Positions 52,101 through 63,469 of a stretch of DNA of 64,000 nt are shown in pieces. Made by a program: the position numbers and the translations under genes. The stretch covers positions 17,621,753 to 17,685,752 of the forward strand of contig NC_090290.1 in the NCBI RefSeq assembly GCF_037392515.1, written 5' to 3'. The first letter of the stretch is position 1, and every line of letters begins with the position of its first letter. Source of the stretch: Haliotis asinina. Taxonomy: Eukaryota; Mollusca; Gastropoda; Lepetellida; Haliotidae. The notes under the pieces are model-generated. The model did no database searches. It was not told where the DNA came from and was given only the letters and a program-made list of their open reading frames with translations.

Positions 52101-55100
52101 TGTCAGTGGACATCAAAGTGTATTTGACCTCCTTGAGTCCAGCCAAGCTGACGTGACACTGGTGGATACATCTGGTGACAGTTTACTTCATCATGCCTGT
52201 CAGGGTGGGAACACTGCTATAGTGCAACACCTCCTGTCTCCCTCCAACATCAACAGTAGAGGGAGACATGGTTGGACGCCACTTATGAGGGCAGCTCTCA
52301 GTGGACATCAAAGTGTGTTTGACCTGCTTGTGTCCAACCAAGCTGACGTGACACTGGTGGATACATCTGGTGACAGTTTACTTCATCATGCCTGTCAGGG
52401 TGGGAACACTGCTATAGTACAACACCTCCTGTCTCCCTCCAACATCAACAGTAGAGGGAGACATGGTTGGACGCCACTTATGAGGGCAGCTCTCAGTGGA
52501 CATCAAAGTGTGTTTGACCTGCTTGTGTCCAACCAAGCTGACGTGACACTGGTGGATACATCTGGTGACAGTTTACTTCATCTTGCCTGTCGGGGTGGGA
52601 ACACTGCTATAGTACAACACCTCCTGTCTCCCTCCAACATCAACAGTAGAGGGAGACATGGTTGGACGCCACTTATGAGGGCAGCTCTCAGTGGACATCA
52701 AAGTGTGTTTGACCTGCTTGTGTCCAACCAAGCTGACGTGACACTGGTGGATACATCTGGTGACAGTTTACTTCATCATGCCTGTCAGGGTGGGAACACT
52801 GCTATAGTACAACACCTCCTATCTCCCTCCAACATCAACAGTAGAGGGAGTCATGGTTGGACGCCACTTATGAAGGCAGCTGTCAGTGGACATCAAAGTG
52901 TGTTTGACCTGCTTGTGTCCAACCAAGCTGACGTGACACTGGTGGATACATCTGGTGACAGTTTACTTCATCATGCCTGTCAGGGTGGGAACACTGCTAT
53001 AGTACAACACCTCCTGTCTCCCTCCAACATCAACAGTAGAGGGAGACATGGTTGGACGCCACTTATGAGGGCAGCTGTCAGTGGACATCAAAGTGTGTTT
53101 GACCTGCTTGTGTCCAACCAAGCTGACGTGACACTGGTGGATACATCTGGTGACAGTTTACTTCATCATGCCTGTCAGGGTGGGAACACTGCTATAGTAC
53201 AACACCTCCTATCTCCCTCCAACATCAACAGTAGAGGGAGTCATGGTTGGACGCCACTTATGAAGGCAGCTGTCAGTGGACATCAAAGTGTATTTGACCT
53301 CCTTGTGTCCAACCAAGCTGACCTGACACTGGTGGATACATCTGGTGACAGTTTGCTTCATCATGCCTGTCAGGGTGGGAACACTGCCATAGTAGAACAC
53401 CTCCTGTCTCCCTCCAACATCAACAGTAGAGGTACACATGGTTGGACGCCACTCATGATGGCAGCTGTCAGTGGACATCAAAGTGTATTTGACCTCCTTG
53501 AGTCCAGCCAACCTGACGTGACACTGGTGGATACATCTGGTGACAGTTTACTTCATCATGCCTGTCAGGGTGGGAACACTGCTATAGTGCAACACCTCCT
53601 GTCTCCCTCCAACATCAACAGTAGAGGGAGACATGGTTGGACGCCACTTATGAGGGCAGCTCTCAGTGGACATCAAAGTGTGTTTGACCTGCTTGTGTCC
53701 AACCAAGCTGACGTGACACTGGTGGATACATCTGGTGACAGTTTACTTCATAATGCCTGTCAGGGTGGGAACACTGCTATAGTACAACACCTCCTATCTC
53801 CCTCCAACATCAACAGTAGAGGGAGTCATGGTTGGACGCCACTTATGAAGGCAGCTCTCAGTGGACATCAAAGTGTGTTTGACCTGCTTGAGTCCAGCCA
53901 AGCTGACGTGACACTGGTGGATACATCTGGTGACAGTTTACTTCATAATGCCTGTCAGGGTGGGAACACTGCTATAGTACAACACCTCCTGTCTCCCTCC
54001 AACATCAACAGTAGAGGGAGACATGGTTGGACGCCACTTATGAGGGCAGCTCTCAGTGGACATCAAAGTGTGTTTGACCTGCTTGTGTCCAACCAAGCTG
54101 ACGTGACACTGGTGGATACATCTGGTGACAGTTTACTTCATCTTGCCTGTCGGGGTGGGAACACTGCTATAGTACAACACCTCCTGTCTCCCTCCAACAT
54201 CAACAGTAGAGGGAGACATGGTTGGACGCCACTTATGAGGGCAGCTCTCAGTGGACATCAAAGTGTGTTTGACCTGCTTGTGTCCAACCAAGCTGACGTG
54301 ACACTGGTGGATACATCTGGTGACAGTTTACTTCATCATGCCTGTCAGGGTGGGAACACTGCTATAGTACAACACCTCCTATCTCCCTCCAACATCAACA
54401 GTAGAGGGAGTCATGGTTGGACGCCACTTATGAAGGCAGCTGTCAGTGGACATCAAAGTGTGTTTGACCTGCTTGTGTCCAACCAAGCTGACGTGACACT
54501 GGTGGATACATCTGGTGACAGTTTACTTCATCATGCCTGTCAGGGTGGGAACACTGCTATAGTACAACACCTCCTGTCTCCCTCCAACATCAACAGTAGA
54601 GGGAGACATGGTTGGACGCCACTTATGAGGGCAGCTCTCAGTGGACATCAAAGTGTGTTTGACCTGCTTGTGTCCAACCAAGCTGACGTGACACTGGTGG
54701 ATACATCTGGTGACAGTTTACTTCATCATGCCTGTCAGGGTGGGAACACTGCTATAGTACAACACCTCCTATCTCCCTCCAACATCAACAGTAGAGGGAG
54801 TCATGGTTGGACGCCACTTATGAAGGCAGCTGTCAGTGGACATCAAAGTGTATTTGACCTCCTTGTGTCCAACCAAGCTGACGTGACACTGGTGGATACA
54901 TCTGGTGACAGTTTACTTCATCATGCCTGTCAGGGTGGGAACACTGCTATAGTACAACACCTCCTATCTCCCTCCAACATCAACAGTAGAGGGAGTCATG
55001 GTTGGACGCCACTTATGAAGGCAGCTGTCAGTGGACATCAAAGTGTATTTGACCTCCTTGTGTCCAACCAAGCTGACGTGACACTGGTGGATACATCTGG

Positions 55101-56352
55101 TGACAGTTTACTTCATCATGCCTGTCAGGGTGGGAACACTGCTATAGTACAACACCTCCTATCTCCCTCCAACATCAACAGTAGAGGGAGTCATGGTTGG
55201 ACGCCACTTATGAAGGCAGCTGTCAGTGGACATCAAAGTGTATTTGACCTCCTTGTGTCCAACCAAGCTGACCTGACACTGGTGTCAACATCTGGTGATA
55301 GTTTACTTCATCTTGCCTGTTGTGGTGGGACCACTGCCATAGTAGAACACCTCCTGTCTCCCTCCAACATCAACAGTAGAGGTACACATGGTTGGACGCC
55401 ACTCATGATGGCAGCTGTCAGTGGACATCAAAGTGTATTTGACCTCCTTGTGTCCAACCAAGCTGACCTGACACTGGTGGATACATCTGGTGATAGTTTA
55501 CTTCATCTTGCCTGTCAGGGTGGGAACACTGCTATAGTGCAACACCTCCTGTCTCCCTCCAACATCAACAGTAGAGGGAGACATGGTTGGACGCCACTTA
55601 TGAGGGCAGCTGTCAGTGGGCGTCAAAGTGCGTTTGACCTCCTTGTGTCCAAGCATGCTGACGTGACACTGGTGGATACATCTGGTGATAGTTTACTTCA
55701 TCTTGCCTGTCAGGGTGGGAACACTGCTATAGTACAACACTTCCTGTCTCCCTCCAACATCAACAGTAGGGGGAGATTTGGCTTGACAGCAGTGATGAAG
55801 GCAGCTGTCCATGGACATCAAAGTGTGTTTGACCTCCTTGTGTCCAAGCAAGTTGACCTGACACTGGTGTCTACATCTGGTGATAGTTTACTTCATCTTG
55901 CCTGTCGTGGTGGGAACACTGCTATAGTACAACACCTCCTGTCTCCCTCTAACATCAACAGTAGAGGGAGACATGGTTATACGCCACTCATGAGGGCAGC
56001 TCTCAGTGGACATCAAAGTGTGTTTGACCTGCTTGTGTCCAAGCAAGCTGACCTGACACTGGTGGATACATCTGGTGATAGTTTACTTCATCTTGCTTGT
56101 CAAGGTGGGAACACTGCCATAGTACAACAGCTCTTGTCTCCCTCTAACATCAACAGTAGAGAGCGTCATGGATACACGCCTGTATTGAAGGCTGCCTTGT
56201 ATGGACATAAAGATGTGATTGACCTCCTTATACAGCACCAAGCTGACCTGACACTCCTAACAGACAGTAATGAGAACATCGGACGTGTTGCTGAGATGGG
56301 AGGGCATCCTTCACTGACCAGTTATCTACAAACTGTTCAACAGCCTCACTAA
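46127..56352 (+). CDS. Giant nSTAND-type NTPase with about 50 ankyrin repeats
   Basis: Three exons, 46127-46343, 48961-49044 and 49700-56352, with GT-AG borders, all phase 1, give 2317 residues. The ATG at 46127 is the first after an in-frame stop. Exon 1 is acidic, with repeated E/D-x-DM motifs. Exon 2 is a 28-codon Gly-rich link (NVLNIVTGGAGQG). Exon 3 starts DTLDLRTDEAKK, then a P-loop NTPase: Walker A GASGEGKT (about 137-144), Walker B VFLIVDDL (D187-D188) and VVFTSK. A helical winged region extends to about 560. Ankyrin repeats fill the rest, first irregular, then 24 two-repeat units of 65 aa. This is the plan of animal NACHT/STAND innate sensors: the NTPase would switch oligomerisation and ankyrins bind a ligand. 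That role is inference. No death-fold, TIR or other effector domain is visible at the N-terminus. The sequence before 49765 (which is GTG) belongs to the gene. Confidence 0.88.
46344..48960. other. Intron 1 of the nSTAND-ankyrin gene
   Basis: Donor cag|gtgggt at 46343/46344, acceptor gttggcag at 48953-48960. No coding exon or recognised repeat inside. Confidence 0.7.
49045..49699. other. Intron 2 of the nSTAND-ankyrin gene
   Basis: Donor gag|gtgagt at 49044/49045, acceptor ttccttcag at 49691-49699. A short (GT)n/(CT)n block lies at 49380-49410. Confidence 0.78.
51601..56280 (+). repeat. Coding 195-bp tandem array, 24 units
   Basis: The phrase cttcatcatgcctgtcaggg or a variant recurs every 195 bases (51796, 51991, 52186 ... 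56086), preceded by a first unit at 51601. Each unit encodes two ankyrin repeats (32 + 33 residues). Central units (about 2-19) differ at only a few sites; units 1 and 20-24 are more diverged. The phase never slips, so selection for reading frame is evident. Confidence 0.97.
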
Positions 56353-56685
56353 CTAAACACCTATCAAACAACCCCAAAGGACTGCCAAATGTTTTGGTCA
56401 GTTGATATTTTATTGGGGTTGGTCACTTGCATTTCTTCAAATATCAGATAACGTGTAGAGACCAAAATCAGACGTTACATATTATTGCATTGAACAGCTG
56501 TGTTCGTCTTTCTTTCAGAATTTTCAATCTTCCTGATCTTTCTGTTGCAAATATAATATGACACAAGGCATGATTTCTTCACAAAATGACCACCATTGTA
56601 TCTAAAATGTGTGACTGCATGTGTGACTGATCATTTGCCCAAATTATATTTCTTGCTTTGCCGGTGCTCATGGGTTCATGATAGT
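56353..56685. other. 3' UTR/flank of the nSTAND-ankyrin gene
   Basis: Directly after the TAA. No clean AATAAA is seen here, so the poly(A) site is not assigned. Confidence 0.4.
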
Positions 56686-56902
56686 GGTGAGTTTGTGAGC
56701 GAATTTAGTTTTATGCTGCACTCAACAGTATTCCAGCAATATGTCGGCAGTCTGTAAATAATCAGTCTGGACCTGACAATCCAGTTATCAACAGCAGGAG
56801 CGTCGATCTGCGCAATTGGGAACAGAGGTCAACCAAGTCAGCGAGTCTGACCACCGGATCCCGTTCGTCGCTTCTTATGACAAGCATTGTTGCCTTTTAA
56901 CT
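56686..56902 (-). mobile_element. SINE family A copy
   Basis: gtgagtttgtgagcgaattt at the tail side, aatccagttatcaacagcag and ttatgacaagcattgttgcc at the head side. Confidence 0.72.
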
Positions 56903-57205
56903 AGCTAACATGTCATGACATCAAGGAGATGTCCCATGACATCTACCTGACATGCCATGACATTCAGCTAACAAATCTTAACACCTAGCTGACATCATGA
57001 CATCTAGCTGACACCCTGTGTTCTGTAGCTGACATGCCATGAGATCTAGCTGACCCGCCATGAAGTTAAGTTAATGGCATGAGATTTAGCAGACACACCA
57101 TGACTTCTAGCTGATACATCACTACATCTAGCCGAATGTCACAATATCTAGCTGACATGTCATAACATCTAGCTGACACATCATGGAATTTAGCTCACAT
57201 GCCAT
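56903..57205. repeat. Degenerate minisatellite, unit about 20-28 bp
   Basis: About a dozen variants of agctgacatgccatgacatc spaced irregularly, directly next to a SINE head. Confidence 0.75.
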
Positions 57206-58445
57206 TTGCATATTCAGTCAATATTCCGGAATGCTTTAAACAGGAGTGTTTTTTGTTGTTGTTTTTTAAGTTTGATTTAATTCATCCAAATGAAATATGC
57301 AAACTGGAATACATCAAAGTCAGGCAGGATTATGTATTTACTTCAACATTGATGTGGTTCCTGGTTTTCTGATAGATTTGCACATGGTCAAACACAGAGA
57401 ATACATTTAGGAGATCATAATGGAAAATCAGGTTTGTAATGAAATTATAATAGCTCTAAATTTGATTTTTTAAAAAGTGCATAGCATGAGGTTTTTAATG
57501 AAACATTTAGAGGTTTGACAAGACTGTACCAGAGCTCCACCCAAGATTTAGCCCATGTGGGTACTGTTACGTACTGTATATTTTAGAGTGGGTATTCAGA
57601 ATGCTGAGTAGGTATTTCCTTTTCCGTTAGTTCCGTCTGTGAATTTACTCAGTACATATCACTGAGTACGTTTACTCAACAGGTATGTACTGCTTGATGT
57701 CATACCTAAGCAAAACCAACTTAATATAATGGAAAGGATTACATTAAAAATCACTGATCCTATATACTGACAGTACAACTCGAGTCCTATACTAACAGTA
57801 CAACTTGAGAGCAATCAGTGTCTGTTTAATTACGCAAACAATTTTATACATACAATCTGTATGTCATTTTAAATGCGTAATTGATGTGCAACAATTATTT
57901 TTGAATCAGTAATTGAAATTTTCTATGCTTATTTTACCCATATATGCAGCTTATCTGGTGCTGTTAATTAACAGCTCTAAATTTGATTTAAAATGGAACT
58001 TGTAGCTTGAGGTTTCAGACAAACAATTTCGAGCAATTGTAATTTTGTTACATCCCTGTGATTTTCCATCACAGTACATGTACCTCCATTCTACCATAAT
58101 CACGTTATTCAGATTTGAAAAAATAAGATGGTGTTGGAAAAGCAGAGGTATATAATGTGATTATGTACCTCTGAAAGACTTTGGGTTACCAAAATCACAA
58201 TCCTGTATTTACTGAAGTCATGGTAGAATTTGTAATTGTTTACTGAATGTTATGATTAATGCATCAGCTGATAACTTGTTTTTGTTTTTGTTACACAATA
58301 CTTGTGATATGCACCACATTCACCTCAAAAGTAACTAGATACTAGTACATACATGTTCTATTGTGAGGATTAACTTACTCAGTTCAGTATGGATATGTTT
58401 TTATGTATCTCCTGATCACCAAGAGGAAGTCCATACAGCTAATGT
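57206..58445. other. Unassigned
   Basis: 57430-57480 and 57960-58010 share ctctaaatttgatttt/aaa, and tagcatgaggttt/tagcttgaggttt, suggesting an old local duplication. No gene seen. Confidence 0.35.
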
Positions 58446-58595
58446 ACCCTCAACTAAACGAATTTGGCACAAATGGTGGACGATAACAAGAGTGCATCAA
58501 TGAGAGTTCTTGCTTTACCACAACTTCTTAGTTTATGCAGCCTTACGTTCTTGATATCGTCTGCCATTTGTGTCAAGATCGTTTAGTTGAGGGTC
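58446..58595. repeat. 150-base foldback (hairpin or MITE)
   Basis: Left arm ccctcaactaaacgaatttg, then gcacaaatggtggacgata. The right arm tatcgtctgccatttgtgtc, then aagatcgtttagttgaggg, is its complement with few mismatches. Arms are about 45-50 bases with a loop of about 50. Confidence 0.75.
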
Positions 58596-59629
58596 AAAAT
58601 CGGCTTCCAATCGACTTGTAGAAATACCAGTAAAGAACAGGTAGGTGTCATGAGTGGTGATCGATAGGTCAATCACCATGATTATGTTTAGATGAAGTTT
58701 TAATCGATTGCATGCGATGGTGGGGTAGTGATTGGCAAAGCGGGTGGGTGGGGTACACCAAAGTGTCTGGCCTTGTCTGGATATATTGTACTGTGAAGCG
58801 TTTCAAGTCGGGGCCATTTAAAAATTTTCATATATTTAAAAAACCGTTAATCCTCATAATGACGCAAGCGACTGTGCCAGACATAGCGTTTTGATACCAT
58901 TTGTAAGGATCAAGGTAGCATCGTTCTTCTCAGCATATATACAGTGACAAATGTTTACCTTTAACAGTGGACCCATAATAAGACAGCCATTCTTGACATT
59001 TGTTCGATGGCATGGCTAACATGGTACAAGAGAGACAACTGCTATGTTGATGCCTAAGAATGTACCACTAATAAGAGATCATGTAAAGAGATCACTGTGC
59101 AAATGGCCTTCATCAGGAAAGTGGATGTGAAAGCTCTTTCAATATCAGTTTTGCAACATGTTCAGGAAACCGTCCCTTTATGTACTTTTGACTTGAACAC
59201 CAGGAGGTTCGACTTTTTAATGTGGTTGATAATGGGTACAACACCTTGATGCAGAGTCTTCATGTCTGGAACATGATTAGACGGAGATACAGATTCTGAT
59301 AACTTGTGACTTTGCATCACAACAATTTTCTCCACTGTAATATTCATGTTTTCATGAGAATTGTTACTGCTGTAGTACCAGCTATTGTAAAAAACAGACC
59401 ATTAATGTACTGCATTTCCAGTGTCTTTACTATTCTCTTATTGCTCAAGACATTTGTACACTATTGGTTAAACTGTAACTATGCATATTGGCTCTTGTTT
59501 GCTAATAAATTACATTAGCATTGTGGATTGTACAATAGTTTTGATTTCTTTATAAATAATTCATATGAACAGCTCAATTTTAATTTTAAAAAGTATTTCA
59601 TTACTCATGAACCGGCCATATTACTCAAA
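58596..59629. other. Unassigned
   Basis: Nothing recognised. The frames at 58712 and 59306 are short and motif-free. Confidence 0.3.
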
Positions 59630-60270
59630 GGTTGCCAGTTACTGAAGAGTTGGCTAGTTGCTGCATGGTTGGCCCAGTTACTGGAGAAATGACCCAATTA
59701 CTGGAGAGTTGGCACAGTTACTGAAGGGTTGGTCCAATTACTGAAGGATTGACCCAGTTACTGGAGGGTTGGCCCAGTTACTGAGGGCGTTGGCTTGCCT
59801 ACTGAAGGGTCGGCTCAGTTACTGAAGGGTTGTGAATTACTCATGAGTGCGCCTAGTTGCTGGAGAGTTGACCCAGTTACTGATGGGTTGGCTCAGTTAC
59901 AGGTTGAGCCAGTTACTGGAGAGTTGGCTCAGGCATTAAAGAGCTGCACAGTTACATGAGGTTTGTGCCAGTTCCTGAAGGGTTGGCTCAGTCACAGAAG
60001 ATTTGACCCAGTTACTGAAGGGTTGGTGCAATTACTGAAGGACTGACCCAGCTACTGGAGAGTTGACCCAGTTACTGAAGGGTTGGCTCAGTTACTGGAG
60101 AGCTGACCCAGTTACAGGAGTGTTGACCCTTTTACAGAAGGTTTGACCCAGTTACTGAAAGAATCATTAACCTACTCAAGGGATGGCCAAGTAGCTGAAG
60201 TTATGTGCGAGATGGTCCAGTTTACTCTCTTGGTTGGCTCAGTTACTCAGTGTTTGACCAAGTTACTCAT
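59630..60270. repeat. Degenerate 21-22-bp minisatellite
   Basis: About 28 copies of gttactgaagggttggctca with variants (ggagagttgaccca), spanning 640 bases. Confidence 0.88.
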
Positions 60271-60460
60271 GATCAAGTTACCATGAACGAACAGTTTTTC
60301 AAGCTATCTCAACCACCTAACAGACAAAGTGAACTAACAAACTATGCTGTCTTCTGTTGCACCTTTCTCCTCTGTGATGAAATACATTGACGACATGTTG
60401 TTTGGCTTCACATTACACAATTCGTTGATTCTTTTCTGAAACGATTCACAAATAATAGAA

Positions 60461-60719
60461 GAGTGAGTGAGTGGGTGAATGAGTTACGTTGTACACCACA
60501 TTCAACAATATTCCAGCTCTATGATGGCAGTCTGCAAATAATTGAATCGGGACCAGAAAATCCTGTGATTAACAGCATGGGAATCAATCTGCGCAATTGC
60601 CAACCGATGACATATGTCAGCCAAGTCAGTGAGTCTGATCATCCGAACCTGTTAGTTTCCTCTTATGACAAGCATGCGTTACTAAAGGGCAATATTCTAA
60701 CCCAGACCTTCATGGGGTC
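60461..60719 (-). mobile_element. SINE family A, diverged near-full copy
   Basis: gagtgagtgagtgggtgaat tail, caatattccagctctatgat, tgcgcaattgccaaccgatg body, and aacccagaccttcatggggt head. Confidence 0.75.
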
Positions 60720-60772
60720 TTTCGAAAAGAAATCATCACACTTGCATAATTTGATACTTTTTAAATATATCC

Positions 60773-61533
60773 CATACTCTTTAAAAAAAGTAGGGGAACC
60801 TGAACTTTGAAGTCTGGTAGAAAGAAAACCTATTGAGGAACGTTACAATGACATTGATCTCGTGTGTGCAGTATCATTTCAAGTTATTACCACACGCACA
60901 ATGCACGGGAAGCATGTGCACAACGTGGGAGCCTCCTACACGTGCATGGGATGTCAGTATGAATCTTAACGTTTTTCAGGAATGTCGATAAGTCACTGTA
61001 GACCATTTTTTCCTATAAATTTCTTGCATCTGTGCATGGTCAGGGTTTTCACGTCATACATCAGTCACCCGTGAAGGTCCCAGGGTAGAATAGACCTTCC
61101 AACAACCCATGCTTGCCAAAAACAGGCGCCTATGCTTGTAAGAGGCGACTAACGGGATCGGGTGGTCAGACTCGTTGACTTGGTTAATACATGTCATCGG
61201 TTCCCAATCGCGCAGATCGATGCTCAAGTTATTGATCACTGGATTGTCTGGTCCAGGCTCGATTATTTACAGACCGGCGCCATATAGCTTGAATATTGCT
61301 GAATTAGGCCTAAACCTAAACTCACTCACTCACTCACTCACTCACTCATACTCCAGTCACCTTACAAGGGGGATAACTGAACGAACAGCTTTGCTTTGAA
61401 TGAAATCCACGTGGTGATGCATTCTCAAAACAACCATTATTATTGCATCAACAGTGGTTCAATCCCATATATCTCCCAATTTTGACAATCATACAATGAA
61501 AGTACAGTTCCCCTACGTTTTTAAAGAGTGTAT
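60773..61533. mobile_element. MITE family D, copy 2, interrupted by SINE A
   Basis: Left catactctttaaaaaaagta then ggggaac pairs with right gttcccctacgtttttaaag then agtgta. The interior matches 40589-41043 on both sides of the SINE at 61069-61346. Without the SINE the element is about 480 bases. Confidence 0.78.
61069..61346 (+). mobile_element. SINE family A, complete, inserted in MITE D
   Basis: 278 bases from ccgtgaaggtcccagggtag to ctcactcactcactcact. Flanks catacatcagtcac (61055-61068) and catactccagtcac (61347-61360) are a 14-bp duplication with two changes. The empty site is preserved in MITE D copy 1 (tcatactccagtcacc near 40915). Confidence 0.88.
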
Positions 61534-61536
61534 TTG

Positions 61537-62304
61537 GTATCATAAGACACCACAAAGGCTCAGCTTTCTGACAAAATATATTTCATACCAGTAATTGTTA
61601 GGGCACGTGCGATTCAGGTCGTATCCATGGTAACCGTGTAATTCTAATTGTACCACAGAATGCCACAGAATGTATCTAAATACTGCTTTTCAAGAATGTT
61701 TACTGGTGTTAATGATATCCTACTCCGTGTGTGATAGATACGTGCACAAAAACACATTCAGTGTCAAAGGTCAGGGTCACATTTATAACGTTTGTAGCAA
61801 ATATGGACTAAAACCGAATAATTCTTCATAAATTGTTGGCATGTCAACACAAGTAAGACCAATTACAATGGTTCAGAGTTCAGAGTCACTTTTATATTAA
61901 ATCAAGTGTTGCCAAAATAAAGAGTGCCGTACAAAATGATGTTTCGGGGGTGTCACCGTGACAACCAGATCTTTCAATGACACTCTGTATGTGAATGAAT
62001 CAAAGGTAACAGTAACACTTTGCTTGATTCATATGTTTTAGTGACTGCTTGTGTGACATGCACCTCAACTGTTTATAAATATGCTTACATTCAAACTGTG
62101 CAATAAAGAATTATATATCAGAACAATATATATAGATTACATTTCAAAATCTTAATCCAATACTTGATAATCTCTACAAGCCTTAAAATTTTCATATGAA
62201 GATGAAAACGTATAGAAATGAAATTTTCATGTCAAGATGAAAACGTACAGAAAATGCTTCACAAATTTTAAATGTGGCCTTTATAGACTTGCTGTTTGCT
62301 CAAT
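61537..62304. other. Unassigned
   Basis: Contains a small duplication (aaattttcatatgaagatga and aaattttcatgtcaagatga near 62190-62240). No gene. Confidence 0.35.
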
Positions 62305-62487
62305 CAAATCAAGCGGTTGGTAGTATAGCCAAGTAGTTCCGAAAACCAGGAGTCGATTCCTCATAAGGGTTCAAACTGTAAATGGTATTTGCTGGAATAT
62401 TGGTAAAAGCTGCATAAACCATGCTCACTCATTCTTGTGTCCCCCGCCGTGATATTTCAAAAGCGGCGTAAAATCATACTCACTCAT
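62305..62487 (+). mobile_element. SINE family C copy
   Basis: tRNA-like head tagtatagccaagtagttcc and gagtcgattcctcat, body cccccgccgtgatatttcaa, tail gcggcgtaaaatcatactca then ctcat. Confidence 0.65.
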
Positions 62488-62824
62488 CAGATCACAGGAT
62501 CTGTTGGTAAGCATGACGTGGAAGGGTGTAACCACATATGTATATCTAAGCTGTATGTGTATACGGCGTTACTTTGTATAAAGAATACAGCCATTCTGTA
62601 GGTATTTTCATCAACTAGTCAACACGCCAGAAAAATGCTCAACATTTACACCTGAAATTGTGCAGCCTTCAATAGTTATGAGAGAATTTTAAACATGAAC
62701 AATTTGAAACAATGGGTGAGGTGTAAGTAAGCCAAATAACTGAACAAACAACGACTAAAATAACTAACAACGAATTCGCGTAGTGTGGAAATTCGGGTAC
62801 AGTGAGTGGAGCCCAATTCTGGCG

Positions 62825-62877
62825 AACCCTGCCATGGCTGGAATACTGAAGCGGGTTTAAACGGCACTCACTTAACG
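62825..62877 (+). mobile_element. SINE family C tail
   Basis: ccctgccatggctggaatac, then tgaagcgggtttaaacggca and ctcacttaacg. Confidence 0.5.
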
Positions 62878-63045
62878 CCATGCGGTGTAGCCGAGTTGAT
62901 AATGCGTTGGTTTATCGCGCTGGAAATCCAGGTTCGATTCACATCAAAAGGTCTATGTATAGTGTCTATGTCTTTGATATCCCCTGCCGTGATACGGTTG
63001 GGTTATTGCTAAAAGAGGCATCAGTCTATACTCAGTCATATCTCT
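62878..63045 (+). mobile_element. SINE family C, best tRNA-like head
   Basis: gcggtgtagccgagttgata carries an A box (tagccgagttg), and aaatccaggttcgattcaca carries a B box (ggttcgattc). The body tatcccctgccgtgatacgg leads to a degenerate tail (atactcagtcat). It lies directly behind another family C tail, giving a head-to-tail pair. Confidence 0.72.
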
Positions 63046-63469
63046 TCAAAGATGCACTCAACGATTCGCCCAACACACTGAATGTCACTTAATAATAAAA
63101 AGACCGACACACCCTCTTACAAGCGGTTTATACACACTATCAAGTAGTTATTTATACGGCTTTATACGGATATCGGTATTCGTCATAGTACAAAGCACCA
63201 CAGGCGAAACACTTACTATAGCGTTAGAGAGATGCGAGCCTTCGTATGACCCAAAGGTAGCGTTTCTTTATGCATGCCTGACCTCAGTGTGTCAGTCATG
63301 TGTGACTTTTCATTGTCCTCTCATGTAAATAAATATCATGTCATTCCGACCTGTTTAGAATCATTCGGAATATTCGACTCGTGGGTATATGAATACTTAC
63401 CTGTCGCAGATCATGATAGCTGGATAAAGTCGTTATGATTAATATCTGTGTTAGATAGAGGTGGATGGA
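63046..63469. other. Unassigned
   Basis: Nothing recognised. Confidence 0.3.

Noticed and set aside
53209..53511. 100-codon minus frame
   Set aside because: Antisense of the ankyrin array.
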